Part shown: positions 42,167 through 50,902 of the stretch, one piece after another
How positions within the stretch are numbered: position 1 is the first letter of the stretch
Layout: every line of letters begins with the position of its first letter
From: an uncultured Acetatifactor sp.
GTDB lineage: Bacteria; Bacillota; Clostridia; Lachnospirales; Lachnospiraceae
Length of the DNA stretch: 64,000 nt
Assembly (NCBI RefSeq): GCF_910585425.1
Contig: NZ_CAJUCP010000006.1
Span: 5,497 to 69,496, forward strand
Direction: 5' to 3'
Notes under the pieces: model-generated
Database searches by the model: none
What the model was told of the DNA's origin: nothing
The model's input: the letters and a program-made list of their open reading frames with translations, nothing else
Made by a program: the position numbers and the translations under genes

Positions 42167-43621
42167 ATGGGAGTCTTATCAAATCTGGAGCCACAGAACG
42201 TATTTCACTTTTTCGAGGAGATCACGAAAATCCCCCACGGGTCGGGCAACGTAGGGCAGATCAGCGACTATCTGGTGAAGTTTGCCAGGGACAGAGGACT
42301 TTTCTGCATCCAGGACGAGCTGAAGAACATCATCATCGTCAAGGAAGCCGTGCCTGGATATGAAGACGAACCTACCGTCATCCTGCAGGGCCATATGGAC
42401 ATGGTGGCCGTAAAGAAGCCGGACTGCGACATCGACATGGCAAAGGAAGGCCTGCGGATTGCCGTCCGGGGGGATGAAATCTACGCCCAGGGCACCAGCC
42501 TGGGCGGGGACGACGGCATCGCGGTGGCCTATGCCCTGGCGCTGTTGGATTCCGATACCATAAAGCACCCCCGCCTGGAGGTCATCGTCACCGTGGACGA
42601 GGAGGTTGGCATGGACGGGGCCAGGGGCATCGACCTGTCTATGCTCACCGGGAACCGCATGGTGAACCTGGACTCGGAGGACGAGGGAATCTTCCTGACC
42701 AGCTGCGCAGGAGGAGCCAGGGTCAAGGGGAAGCTGCCGCTTTCGGAGGCCCGGCGCCAGGGCGTGGCCGTGGAGGTGACCGTAGGAGGCCTCCTGGGAG
42801 GCCATTCCGGCGGGGAGATACACAAGGAGAGGGGCAATTCCAACTGCCTCATGGGGCGCCTCCTGTATCGGCTGGCGGAAACGTTCGATATCGGCATCTC
42901 ACGGCTGCAGGGCGGCCTGGCGGACAATGCCATCCCCAGGGAGACGAAAGCCGTACTGGTGGTGGAGGAACGGGACAAAGAGGCGATCCTGGACATGGTG
43001 AAGACAGTGGAGGGAGAGATCCAGGCGGAGCTTTCCTCCAAGGATCCCGGGGCATTCCTGGCAGCGGGAGAGGGCAGGCCCGGAAGCTATCTGTGCACCA
43101 CGGCGGAGGATACGGCAAAAGCGGCGGCCTGGCTGATCGCCCTGCCGAACGGCGTGCAGGCCATGAGCGCGGACATGCACGGACTGGTGGAGACCTCCCT
43201 GAACCTTGGCATCCTGAGCTATGAGGACGGCTGCCTCCTGGCGGATTTCTCCGTGCGCAGCAGCGTGGAGAGCGCAAAGCGTTCCCTGATCGACAGGCTC
43301 TGTGCGGTCATCGGCCTGGCAGGGGGAAGCTTTTTGGTCAGCGGCGACTATCCGGGCTGGAAGTACCGCAAGGACTCGCCTCTGCGGGAGAAGATGACGG
43401 CGCTCTATGAAAAAATGTACGGAAAAGCGCCCAAAGTGGAGGCCATCCACGCGGGCCTGGAATGCGGTATCCTGGGCAGCAAGATAGCGGATCTGGACTG
43501 TGTGTCCATGGGGCCTGACATGAAGGACATCCATACCACGGAGGAGACCCTGAGCATCTCTTCCACGGGCCGGGTGTGGGAGTTCCTGGTCAGGCTGCTG
43601 GAGGAGAAGGACAGGCCGTAG
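42167..43621 (+). CDS. pepD: Aminoacyl-histidine dipeptidase PepD
   Basis: A 484-residue M20 metallopeptidase (Xaa-His dipeptidase, carnosinase-like). Metal-site motifs: ILQGHMDMV, LGGDDGIAVAYAL, VDEEVGMDGARG and NLDSEDEG, with HAGLECGIL and THTTEE-like DIHTTEETL near the C-terminus. It hydrolyses dipeptides in the cytoplasm. ATG 42167 has AGGAGG upstream. A terminator follows. Confidence 0.94.
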   Translation: MGVLSNLEPQNVFHFFEEITKIPHGSGNVGQISDYLVKFARDRGLFCIQDELKNIIIVKEAVPGYEDEPTVILQGHMDMVAVKKPDCDIDMAKEGLRIAVRGDEIYAQGTSLGGDDGIAVAYALALLDSDTIKHPRLEVIVTVDEEVGMDGARGIDLSMLTGNRMVNLDSEDEGIFLTSCAGGARVKGKLPLSEARRQGVAVEVTVGGLLGGHSGGEIHKERGNSNCLMGRLLYRLAETFDIGISRLQGGLADNAIPRETKAVLVVEERDKEAILDMVKTVEGEIQAELSSKDPGAFLAAGEGRPGSYLCTTAEDTAKAAAWLIALPNGVQAMSADMHGLVETSLNLGILSYEDGCLLADFSVRSSVESAKRSLIDRLCAVIGLAGGSFLVSGDYPGWKYRKDSPLREKMTALYEKMYGKAPKVEAIHAGLECGILGSKIADLDCVSMGPDMKDIHTTEETLSISSTGRVWEFLVRLLEEKDRP

Positions 43622-43639
43622 GAGGTGCTAGGAGGTAGG

Positions 43640-43675
43640 ATGCGGAGCTTCGAGGAGCTGGGGCTCCGCATTTCT
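43640..43675 (+). terminator. Terminator of pepD
   Basis: A 9-bp stem (43640-43648 with 43663-43671) followed by a short T-rich tract. Confidence 0.75.
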
Positions 43676-43757
43676 TGAAAAATATGTGCATAAAATACAA
43701 TAAATGACAGCAATTTTTGTGCATTCCTACTAAAATGCAAAATTTGCAAAAAAATGG

Positions 43758-43786
43758 TTGCAATTTTTATCAGTACGGATTATAAT
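43758..43786 (+). promoter_or_regulatory. Promoter of tRNA-Pro
   Basis: TTGCAA (43758-43763), a 17-base spacer and a perfect TATAAT (43781-43786), 12 bases before the tRNA. Confidence 0.85.
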
Positions 43787-43798
43787 ATTAAATGGTTA

Positions 43799-43873
43799 CG
43801 GGGTGTGGCTCAGCTTGGTTAGAGCGCCGTCTTAGGGAGGCGGAGGTCGCGAGTTCGAATCCCGCCACTCCGA
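43799..43873 (+). tRNA. tRNA-Pro (AGG)
   Basis: A 75-base cloverleaf: acceptor CGGGGTG with CACTCCG and A73, D-stem GCTC/GAGC, anticodon stem CCGTC/GGCGG, loop TTAGGGA giving anticodon AGG (43834-43836), T-loop TTCGAAT. The T-stem has one A-C mismatch (GCGAG with CCCGC). C1-G72, A73 and G35-G36 fit proline identity. A34 is expected to be deaminated to inosine. Confidence 0.9.
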
Positions 43874-43884
43874 TACATGCTAAG

Positions 43885-43925
43885 ATGCCAAATCTTTGTT
43901 TCTACAGAGATTTGGCATTTTTTTG
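43885..43925 (+). terminator. Terminator of tRNA-Pro
   Basis: A perfect 11-bp stem ATGCCAAATCT (43885-43895) with AGATTTGGCAT (43908-43918), then a run of T. Confidence 0.9.
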
Positions 43926-43984
43926 GACTGTCGATCAAGAAAGGGATGCTCCTGTCAGTCGCCGGGAGCGGGAGAGGAAAGAAT

Positions 43985-45322
43985 ATGCCGATGAGCGGTA
44001 AGCCGAAGAAGGAAACGTCAGGAAAAGGGATGCCCCGGAAGCGGGCGGAGCGGGATGTCCCGGAAAGGGGAGAGCGCAGGCCCCAGGGGGCGTCCGGGCC
44101 CAAGACTTCCGGAAGGGGAGGGCAGGCCCCCCAAAAGGCAGGGCGGGACATCCAAGACAGGAAAACCTCCGGAAAGCGAGAGCCCCAGAAGCTGTGCCCC
44201 GTAGCCTCCAAATGCGGGAGCTGCCAGTGGATCAACAGGGGCTACGGAGAGCAGCTTGAGGCCAAGTCCACGAAATTCCGCAGGCTCATGGAGCCCTACT
44301 GCAGGCCGGAGCACATCATCCCCATGGACGACCCCAACCATTACCGCAACAAGGTACACGCGGCCTTCGGGGAGGACGCGCGGCACAGGGCCGTTTCCGG
44401 CACCTATGAGGAGAAGAGCCACCGCATCGTCCCCATAGACAGTTGCCTGATAGAGAACCAGAAGGCCGATGAGATTATCGTGTCCATCCGGGGGCTTCTG
44501 AGATCCTTCAAGATACGGCCCTACGATGAGGACACGGGCCGGGGGCTGCTGCGCCATGTGCTGATACGGGTGGGACATTCCACGGGGCAGATCATGGTGG
44601 TGCTGGTGCTGGGGTATCCCATTATGCCCTCCAAGAACAATTTCGTAAAGGCCCTGCTGAAGATCCACCCGGAGATCACCACCATGGTCATCAATATCAA
44701 CGACAAGGACACCAGCATGGTCCTGGGGGACAGGGAGCAGGTGATATACGGAAAAGGCTATATCGAGGACGAGCTTTGCGGTATGACCTTCCGCATCTCC
44801 CCCAAGTCCTTCTATCAGGTGAACCCTGTGCAGACAGAGAAGCTGTACGCCAAGGCCATGGAGTACGCGGGGCTCACGGGTGAGGAGACCGTGATGGACG
44901 CCTACTGCGGCACGGGGACCATCGGCCTGATCGCCAGCAGACAGGCGGACAATGTCCTGGGGGTGGAGCTGAACAGGGACGCGGTGCGGGATGCCGTCAG
45001 CAACGCCAGGCGCAACAAAATCTCCAACGTCCGCTTTTATCAGAGGGACGCGGGGGAGTTCCTGCTGGAGATGGCGGAGGCGGGCGGGAAGCTGGACGTG
45101 CTGTTCATGGACCCGCCCAGAAGCGGCAGCAGCGAGGCCTTCCTGAACGCGGCGGCGAAGATCAGGCCCAGGCGCATCGTGTACATCTCCTGCAATCCGG
45201 AGACATTGGTGGCGGATCTGAGGATCCTGGTGAAAAAAGGGTACAAGGTGGAAAAATGCGTGGCAGTGGACATGTTCCCCTATACGGATGCCATAGAGGC
45301 AGTGGTGGCGCTGTCCCTGTGA
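43985..45322 (+). CDS. rlmCD: 23S rRNA 5-methyluridine methyltransferase, RlmCD type
   Basis: A 445-residue RumA-family enzyme. An iron-sulfur cysteine cluster (CPVASKCGSCQW) is followed by the RNA-binding part, the SAM site DAYCGTGTIGLIAS, the DPPR motif (FMDPPRSG) and the catalytic cysteine YISCNPETL. Before the cluster is a disordered, basic extension of about 70 residues rich in Arg, Lys, Gly and Pro, unusual in replacing the normal TRAM domain. The ATG at 43985 has GAGAGGAAAG upstream. Whether it modifies U747, U1939 or both cannot be seen. Confidence 0.92.
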   Translation: MPMSGKPKKETSGKGMPRKRAERDVPERGERRPQGASGPKTSGRGGQAPQKAGRDIQDRKTSGKREPQKLCPVASKCGSCQWINRGYGEQLEAKSTKFRRLMEPYCRPEHIIPMDDPNHYRNKVHAAFGEDARHRAVSGTYEEKSHRIVPIDSCLIENQKADEIIVSIRGLLRSFKIRPYDEDTGRGLLRHVLIRVGHSTGQIMVVLVLGYPIMPSKNNFVKALLKIHPEITTMVININDKDTSMVLGDREQVIYGKGYIEDELCGMTFRISPKSFYQVNPVQTEKLYAKAMEYAGLTGEETVMDAYCGTGTIGLIASRQADNVLGVELNRDAVRDAVSNARRNKISNVRFYQRDAGEFLLEMAEAGGKLDVLFMDPPRSGSSEAFLNAAAKIRPRRIVYISCNPETLVADLRILVKKGYKVEKCVAVDMFPYTDAIEAVVALSL

Positions 45323-45399
45323 AGCCCATGAACTGTGAGGCCCATGAAACAGCCTGTGGGCAGAGAAAGGATGCCCCCCCGGGGCAGGGAGGAAGCTGG

Positions 45400-46407
45400 A
45401 TGAAAAAGATATTGCTGATAGCCACAGGAGGCACCATCGCCTCGGGATACACGGAGGAGGGGCTGGCTCCCAAGATAGCTGCGGCGGAGCTGCTGCAGTA
45501 TGTGGAGGGATACCGGGAGTTCTGCCAGGTGGAGGTGGCGTCGCCCTTCAGCCTGGACAGCACCAATGTCTGCGGAAAGCATTGGCTGGAGCTGGCCGCG
45601 CTGATTGAGAGGCGCTACGATGACTACGACGGATTCGTCATCTGCCACGGCACGGACACAATGGCCTTCACGGCGGCCGCCCTGTCCTACCTGGTGCAGA
45701 ACAGCCCCAAGCCCGTGGTGGTCACAGGGGCCCAGAAGCCGATCGACCTGCCCATAACGGATGCCAGGACCAATCTGCTGGACAGCCTGCGCTTCGCCTC
45801 CGAGGACAGGGCCCACGGCGTGAATATCGTCTTCGGCGGCAATGTGATAGCCGGGACCCGGGCTAAGAAGGAGCGCTCCAAGAGCTACAATGCCTTCTCC
45901 AGCATCAACTATCCCAGCATAGCCATGATACGGGACGGCAGGGTGGTGTTCTACATCGAGGACAAGGACAGGCTGACAGGCTCCGTGACATTCTACCATG
46001 AGCTGAACGAGGGGATTCTGCTGCTGAAGCTGATGCCGGGCATGGACGGGATGGTGCTGAACCGCCTCTTCCCGTACTATGACTGCGTAATCATAGAGGC
46101 CTTTGGGGTGGGCGGCCTGCCGGAGTATGGGCGGATGCCCTTCTACCCGGAGATCAGGCGGTGGATAGATGCGGGGAAGCTGGTGATGATGGCCACCCAG
46201 GTGACCCACGAGGGCAGCGACATGGAGGTGTATCAGGTGGGGAAGGCCATCAAGGAGGAGTTCCATCTGATGGAGACCTATGACATGACCCTGGAGGCCA
46301 CGGTGACCAAGGTCATGTGGGCGCTGGGGCAGACAAAGGAGCCGGAGCGGTTCCGCAGGCTGTTCTATGAGACGATTAACCATGACATTTTGCTGAAGGA
46401 GATGTAG
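45400..46407 (+). CDS. L-asparaginase, type I
   Basis: A 335-residue amidohydrolase converting asparagine to aspartate and ammonia. The first catalytic Thr is in LLIATGGTIASGY and the second Thr-Asp pair in VICHGTDTMAFTAAAL; the central IEAFGVGGLP is also typical. There is no signal peptide, so it is cytoplasmic. ATG 45400 has GGGAGGAAG upstream. Confidence 0.93.
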   Translation: MKKILLIATGGTIASGYTEEGLAPKIAAAELLQYVEGYREFCQVEVASPFSLDSTNVCGKHWLELAALIERRYDDYDGFVICHGTDTMAFTAAALSYLVQNSPKPVVVTGAQKPIDLPITDARTNLLDSLRFASEDRAHGVNIVFGGNVIAGTRAKKERSKSYNAFSSINYPSIAMIRDGRVVFYIEDKDRLTGSVTFYHELNEGILLLKLMPGMDGMVLNRLFPYYDCVIIEAFGVGGLPEYGRMPFYPEIRRWIDAGKLVMMATQVTHEGSDMEVYQVGKAIKEEFHLMETYDMTLEATVTKVMWALGQTKEPERFRRLFYETINHDILLKEM

Positions 46408-46441
46408 CGGGAAGAACGACAGGGAGGAAAGACAACAAAAT

Positions 46442-47458
46442 ATGCGTAAATGCAAGCGTAAATATACAAAAAAACATGCAATAAGGAGAGGTCTTCCTCT
46501 ATATGCCCTGATTGTCATAATGCTGCTCTCTGTGCTGCCGCTTGGCGGCTGCGGAAGGGCGGCGGAGACGGAGAGCGTCCGGATCGGATCCCTGAAGGGG
46601 CCTACCTCCCTGGGCATCCTTGATTTGATGGACAGGGCGGAAAAGGGGGAGACGAAGCATCCCTATGAGTTCCGGATGGCAGTGGGCGCGGACGAGCTGC
46701 TGCCCCTGATGGCCAAGGGGGAGCTGGACATGGCCCTGATTCCGGCCAATGTGGCGGCAGTGCTCTATCACAAGACAGAGGGTGGCGTCTGCGTAATCGA
46801 TATCAATACCCTGGGCGTCCTGTACCTGGTCACGGGGGATGAGGCGGTGGAGGGCCCGGCGGATTTAAAGGGCAGGACGATCTGCCTCACGGGAAAGGGG
46901 GCCACCCCGGAGGCCTCCCTGCGCTATGTCCTTGACAGGAGCGGCCTGGAGGAGGGGGACTATGTCCTGGAGTACAAATCGGAGCCCACGGAGGTGGCCG
47001 CGCTTCTGGCGGAGGATTCCTCCAGGGTAGGGCTGCTCCCCCAGCCATTTGCTACGGCTGCCCTCATGCAGAACGGGGACCTGCGCATCGCCATGGACGT
47101 GAACGCCCAGTGGGAGCTGCTGCAGGGAGCGGAAGGAGGCGGCATGGTGACGGGGGTCACCGTAGTGCGCAGGGAATTCCTGGAGGAACACGAGAATGTA
47201 GTCGCGGACTTCCTGGAGGAGCACGCCAGCAGCGTGGCCGCTGTCAACGGCGACCCGGAGAAGGGGGCGGCTCTGGCCGTACAGGCGGGCATCGTGGCAA
47301 AGGAGGCAATCGCCGCACAGGCCATTCCCCGATGCAACCTGGTCTGCGTCACCGGAGAGGAGATGAAGGCTGCCCTGTCCGCCTACCTGGAGGCGCTGGC
47401 CGGATTCGACACGGGGCTGATTGGAGGCGCTCTGCCGGAGGAGGATTTTTATTATTAA
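46442..47458 (+). CDS. ABC transporter substrate-binding lipoprotein, NMT1/THI5-like
   Basis: A 338-residue lipoprotein. The basic N-terminus and hydrophobic helix end in a lipobox LPLGGC (Cys37). The mature part resembles the SsuA/TauA/ThiY class: IGSLKGPTSLGILDLMD, then GELDMALIPANVAAVLYH and LKGRTICLTGKGATPEASLRY (split). Ligands of this class include sulfonates, nitrate and thiamine precursors; which applies is unclear. Its 3' end overlaps the start of the permease-ATPase gene. Confidence 0.88.
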   Translation: MRKCKRKYTKKHAIRRGLPLYALIVIMLLSVLPLGGCGRAAETESVRIGSLKGPTSLGILDLMDRAEKGETKHPYEFRMAVGADELLPLMAKGELDMALIPANVAAVLYHKTEGGVCVIDINTLGVLYLVTGDEAVEGPADLKGRTICLTGKGATPEASLRYVLDRSGLEEGDYVLEYKSEPTEVAALLAEDSSRVGLLPQPFATAALMQNGDLRIAMDVNAQWELLQGAEGGGMVTGVTVVRREFLEEHENVVADFLEEHASSVAAVNGDPEKGAALAVQAGIVAKEAIAAQAIPRCNLVCVTGEEMKAALSAYLEALAGFDTGLIGGALPEEDFYY

Positions 47459-48821
47459 GAAGTCCATTATTAAGAAGCCTGTTGCTAAGAAGCTGAGGAA
47501 ATGCATCATCGTCATGGGGTGGCTGGCAGTCTGGCACATCATTGCCCTGGCGGTGGACAATGAGATACTGATGGCCGCCCCGGCGGAGACGGCAGGGCGG
47601 ATTCTGTCTTTGCTTGGCCGGGGAAGCTTTTACGCCGCGGCGGGGAGGAGCCTTCTGCGGATTGCCCTGGGATTTTTCGCGGGGACGGCGGCTGCCCTGC
47701 TCCTTGCGGCCGGCAGCAGGCGCTTTCCTATGCTGGAGGAGATCCTCGCCCCTCCGATGACCCTGGTGAAGGCCGTGCCGGTGGCATCCTTCGTGGTGCT
47801 CCTGCTGATCTGGTGGGGCGCGGGCTTCCTGTCCGTGGCAATCTGCTTTCTGGTAGTCCTGCCCAATATCTATGTCAATACCCTGGAGGGCCTCAAAAGC
47901 GTGGATGTGAAGATCCTGGAAATGGCCCGGGTCTTCCGGCTCTCCGGGCGGAACCGTTTCTTCTATATATATCGTCCCTCCCTGAAGCCCTTTCTGTACG
48001 GCGGCATGAAGATTTCCCTGGGGATGTGCTGGAAGTCGGGAATCGCTGCGGAGGTCATCGGCGTCCCCGGGGGCTCCATAGGCGAGGGCCTGTATCTGTC
48101 CAAGGTATACCTGGACACGGCTGGTGTCCTCGGGTGGACGGCGGCGGTGATCCTGCTCAGCGTCCTCTTTGAGAAGACAGTGCTGCATTTCGTGGACCGT
48201 TTCTTCGCCTGGGAGCCGGGATGCCCGGGGGCGGGCCATGCGGCGCAAAGGCATGGGCGGGGCGCAGGCTGCCCGCAGCCCCCGGGGCAGCCAATCAGGC
48301 TCGCGGAGGTGACGAAAGCTTATGGCGGACAGACTGTCATAGACCGTCTGAGCGCAATCTATGAACCCGGTCAGACCTACTATCTGACCAGCCCCTCCGG
48401 CAGCGGCAAGACCACTCTGCTTTGCATCCTGGCCCGGCTGACCGAGCCGGACAGCGGAGAGATGACGGCCCCGTCCCGGTGCAGCATGGTCTTTCAGGAG
48501 GACAGGCTCTGTGAGGACTATGATGCTGTAGTAAATGTGGCACTGGCCACAGGGGACCGGGCGGGGGCGGAGGAGGCGCTGGGCCTGCTGCTTCCCGGGG
48601 AGGCCCTGCGCAAGCCCTGCAGGCAGCTCAGCGGCGGCATGCGGCGCAGGGTGGCTTTAGTCCGGGCCATGGAGGCGGAGTCCCTCTATGTGCTCCTGGA
48701 CGAACCATTTGCGGGGATGGACAGGGACGCCTGCGCCAGAGCATGGCAGTATATCCGGGAGAGGCAGGCGGGCCGCACGGTGATCATAGCCCATCATTTT
48801 CAGAATTTTAACAAAATTTAA
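47421..48821 (+). CDS. ABC transporter permease fused to ATPase
   Basis: One continuous 466-codon frame. Residues about 27-268 form an SsuC/TauC-type permease (LAVWHIIALAVDN, LVKAVPVASFVVLLLIWWG, EEA-like ARVFRLSGRNRFFYI). After a Gly/Pro-rich linker (about 269-292), residues 293-460 are an ATP-binding domain: Walker A SPSGSGKTT, Q-loop MVFQEDRLCEDYD, signature LSGGMRRRVALVRA, Walker B LYVLLDEPFAGMD and switch His (IIAHH). Walker A has Ser where the first Gly is normal, and the domain is short. TTG 47421 is the open start; an internal start after GGAGGAGG (about 47438-47445) is possible. Confidence 0.85.
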   Translation: MEALCRRRIFIIKKSIIKKPVAKKLRKCIIVMGWLAVWHIIALAVDNEILMAAPAETAGRILSLLGRGSFYAAAGRSLLRIALGFFAGTAAALLLAAGSRRFPMLEEILAPPMTLVKAVPVASFVVLLLIWWGAGFLSVAICFLVVLPNIYVNTLEGLKSVDVKILEMARVFRLSGRNRFFYIYRPSLKPFLYGGMKISLGMCWKSGIAAEVIGVPGGSIGEGLYLSKVYLDTAGVLGWTAAVILLSVLFEKTVLHFVDRFFAWEPGCPGAGHAAQRHGRGAGCPQPPGQPIRLAEVTKAYGGQTVIDRLSAIYEPGQTYYLTSPSGSGKTTLLCILARLTEPDSGEMTAPSRCSMVFQEDRLCEDYDAVVNVALATGDRAGAEEALGLLLPGEALRKPCRQLSGGMRRRVALVRAMEAESLYVLLDEPFAGMDRDACARAWQYIRERQAGRTVIIAHHFQNFNKI

Positions 48822-48852
48822 GAAATACGGCCCAAAGAAATCAGAAAAACAT

Positions 48853-48881
48853 TTGTATTTTCGTTTACATTATGTTATAAT
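48853..48881 (+). promoter_or_regulatory. Promoter of tig
   Basis: TTGTAT (48853-48858), a 17-base spacer, TATAAT (48876-48881), in the 137-base gap before the trigger factor gene. Confidence 0.75.
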
Positions 48882-48958
48882 TCTTTAATGACTGTGAGTG
48901 CGTCTGCTGTGTAGGCGGGAGAGAGGAACGCAGGCGATTGAAGGAGGAAACGGTAGAA

Positions 48959-50248
48959 ATGAGTTTACAGGTAGAGAAATTAGAGAACAACATGGCGAAG
49001 CTTACGATTGAAGTGCCTGCGGAGGAACTTGAGAAGGCCATTGAGGGCGCATATCAGAAGAACAGGGGCAGGATCAGCATTCCCGGCTTCCGCAAGGGAA
49101 AAGCGCCCCGGAAGATGATTGAGCAGATGTACGGCAGGGAAGTCTTCTACGAAGATGCCGCCAACGACCTGATTCCCGATGCCTATGAGAAGGCCTATGA
49201 CGAGTGCGAGGAGGAGATCGTCTCCAGCCCCCAGATTGACGTGGTGCAGTTGGAGGCCGGAAAGCCCTTCATCTTCACGGCGGAGGTGGCCCTGAAGCCG
49301 GAGGTGACCCTTGGCCAGTACAAGGGCGTCAAGGTGGACAAGGCAGACCTGGAGGTGACAGAGGATGAGGTCACCGCGGAGATCGACAAGGAGAGGGACA
49401 AGAACTCCCGTACAGTGGATGTCACCGACAGACCTGTAAAGGACGGGGACGTGGCCACCATCGACTTCGAGGGCTTCATGGACGGTGTGGCCTTTGACGG
49501 CGGCAAGGGAAGCGACTATCCCCTGACCATCGGTTCCCATGCGTTCATCCCCGGCTTCGAGGAGGAGCTGATCGGCGCTGAAATCGGTGTGGAGACAGAA
49601 GTGAACGTGACTTTCCCCGAGGACTATCAGGCGGAGGAGCTGGCAGGGAAGCCCGCCGTGTTCAAATGCACGGTGAAGCGACTGCAGGAGAAGCAGATGC
49701 CGGAGCTTGACGACGACTTTGTAGGAGAAGTTTCCGAGGAGAGCGATACCGTAGAGGAATATAGGGAAGAGATAAAGAAGAAGCTGGAGAAGCGCAAGGC
49801 TGACGAGGCAAAAGCCGTCAAGGAAGATGCCGTCATCGATGCCATCATCGCCGATGCGAAGATGGACATCCCGGAAGCCATGATTGAGACCCAGCAGAGG
49901 CAGATGGTGCAGGATTACGCCCAGAGGATGCAGTCCCAGGGCATCTCCATGGAGCAGTACATGCAGTTCACCGGCATGACCGGCGAGATGCTGATGGAGC
50001 AGGTGAAGCCCCAGGTCATGAAGAAGATTCAGTCCAGGCTGGTGCTGGAGGCGGTAGCGGCTGCCGAGGGCATCCAGGTCACCGAGGAGGAGATTGCCGA
50101 GGAGCTGAAGACCATGGGCGAGGCCTACCAGATGGAGCCTGAGAAGGTGGAAGAGCTCCTGGGCGAGAACGGCAGGGAGCAGGTAAAAGGCGACATCAGT
50201 GTCAGAAAGGCCGTGGACTTCGTGGTGGAGAACGCGGTGGAAGAGTAA
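48959..50248 (+). CDS. tig: Trigger factor
   Basis: A 429-residue ribosome-bound chaperone and prolyl isomerase. The N-terminal ribosome-docking signature GFRKGKAPRKM, an FKBP-type domain (about 150-245, IDFEGFMDGVAFDGGKG) and the helical C-domain are present. ATG 48959 is used; the in-frame TTG at 48938 overlaps the AAGGAGG ribosome site. It heads the tig-clpP-clpX cluster, linking folding of new chains with proteolysis. Confidence 0.96.
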   Translation: MSLQVEKLENNMAKLTIEVPAEELEKAIEGAYQKNRGRISIPGFRKGKAPRKMIEQMYGREVFYEDAANDLIPDAYEKAYDECEEEIVSSPQIDVVQLEAGKPFIFTAEVALKPEVTLGQYKGVKVDKADLEVTEDEVTAEIDKERDKNSRTVDVTDRPVKDGDVATIDFEGFMDGVAFDGGKGSDYPLTIGSHAFIPGFEEELIGAEIGVETEVNVTFPEDYQAEELAGKPAVFKCTVKRLQEKQMPELDDDFVGEVSEESDTVEEYREEIKKKLEKRKADEAKAVKEDAVIDAIIADAKMDIPEAMIETQQRQMVQDYAQRMQSQGISMEQYMQFTGMTGEMLMEQVKPQVMKKIQSRLVLEAVAAAEGIQVTEEEIAEELKTMGEAYQMEPEKVEELLGENGREQVKGDISVRKAVDFVVENAVEE

Positions 50249-50290
50249 GCAGGATAGATTGGAACGTTAAAGTCAGGAGGTTGTTTGAGA

Positions 50291-50893
50291 ATGAGTTTAG
50301 TGCCTTATGTCGTTGAACAGACCAGCAGAGGCGAGCGGTCTTACGATATCTATTCCAGACTGTTGAAGGACAGGATCATCATGCTGGGGGAAGAGGTGAA
50401 CGATACCTCTGCCAGCATCGTGGTGGCGCAGCTGCTGTTCCTGGAAGCGGAGGATCCCGAGAAGGACATCCATCTGTATATCAACAGCCCGGGCGGTGTC
50501 ATTACGGCAGGCATGGCCATATATGACACCATGCATTATATCAAGTGCGATGTGTCCACGGTGTGCATCGGCATGGCGGCCAGCATGGGTTCCTTCCTGC
50601 TCGCCGGCGGCGCAAAGGGAAAGAGGTTCGCCCTTCCCAACGCGGAGATTATGATCCATCAGCCTGCCGGGGGGACCCAGGGACAGGCCACAGAGATCGA
50701 CATCGCCGCGAAGCATATCCTGAGGACCAGGGAGAAGCTGAACCATATCCTTGCGGAGAACACGGGCAGGGACTATGAGACCATATGCTCCGACACCGAG
50801 CGCGATAACTGGATGAGCGCCCAGGAGGCGAAGGAGTACGGCATCGTGGACATGGTCATCAGCTCCCATGCGGTGCAGGACGAAAAGAAGTAG
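50291..50893 (+). CDS. clpP: ATP-dependent Clp protease proteolytic subunit
   Basis: A 200-residue serine protease that assembles as a double heptamer. Catalytic Ser98 (GMAASMGSF) and His123 (MIHQPAGG) are in place, with Asp near residue 172. It partners ClpX, encoded 9 bases downstream. ATG 50291 follows AGGAGG; the in-frame TTG at 50285 is too close to it. Confidence 0.97.
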   Translation: MSLVPYVVEQTSRGERSYDIYSRLLKDRIIMLGEEVNDTSASIVVAQLLFLEAEDPEKDIHLYINSPGGVITAGMAIYDTMHYIKCDVSTVCIGMAASMGSFLLAGGAKGKRFALPNAEIMIHQPAGGTQGQATEIDIAAKHILRTREKLNHILAENTGRDYETICSDTERDNWMSAQEAKEYGIVDMVISSHAVQDEKK

Positions 50894-50902
50894 GAGAAGA
50901 GA

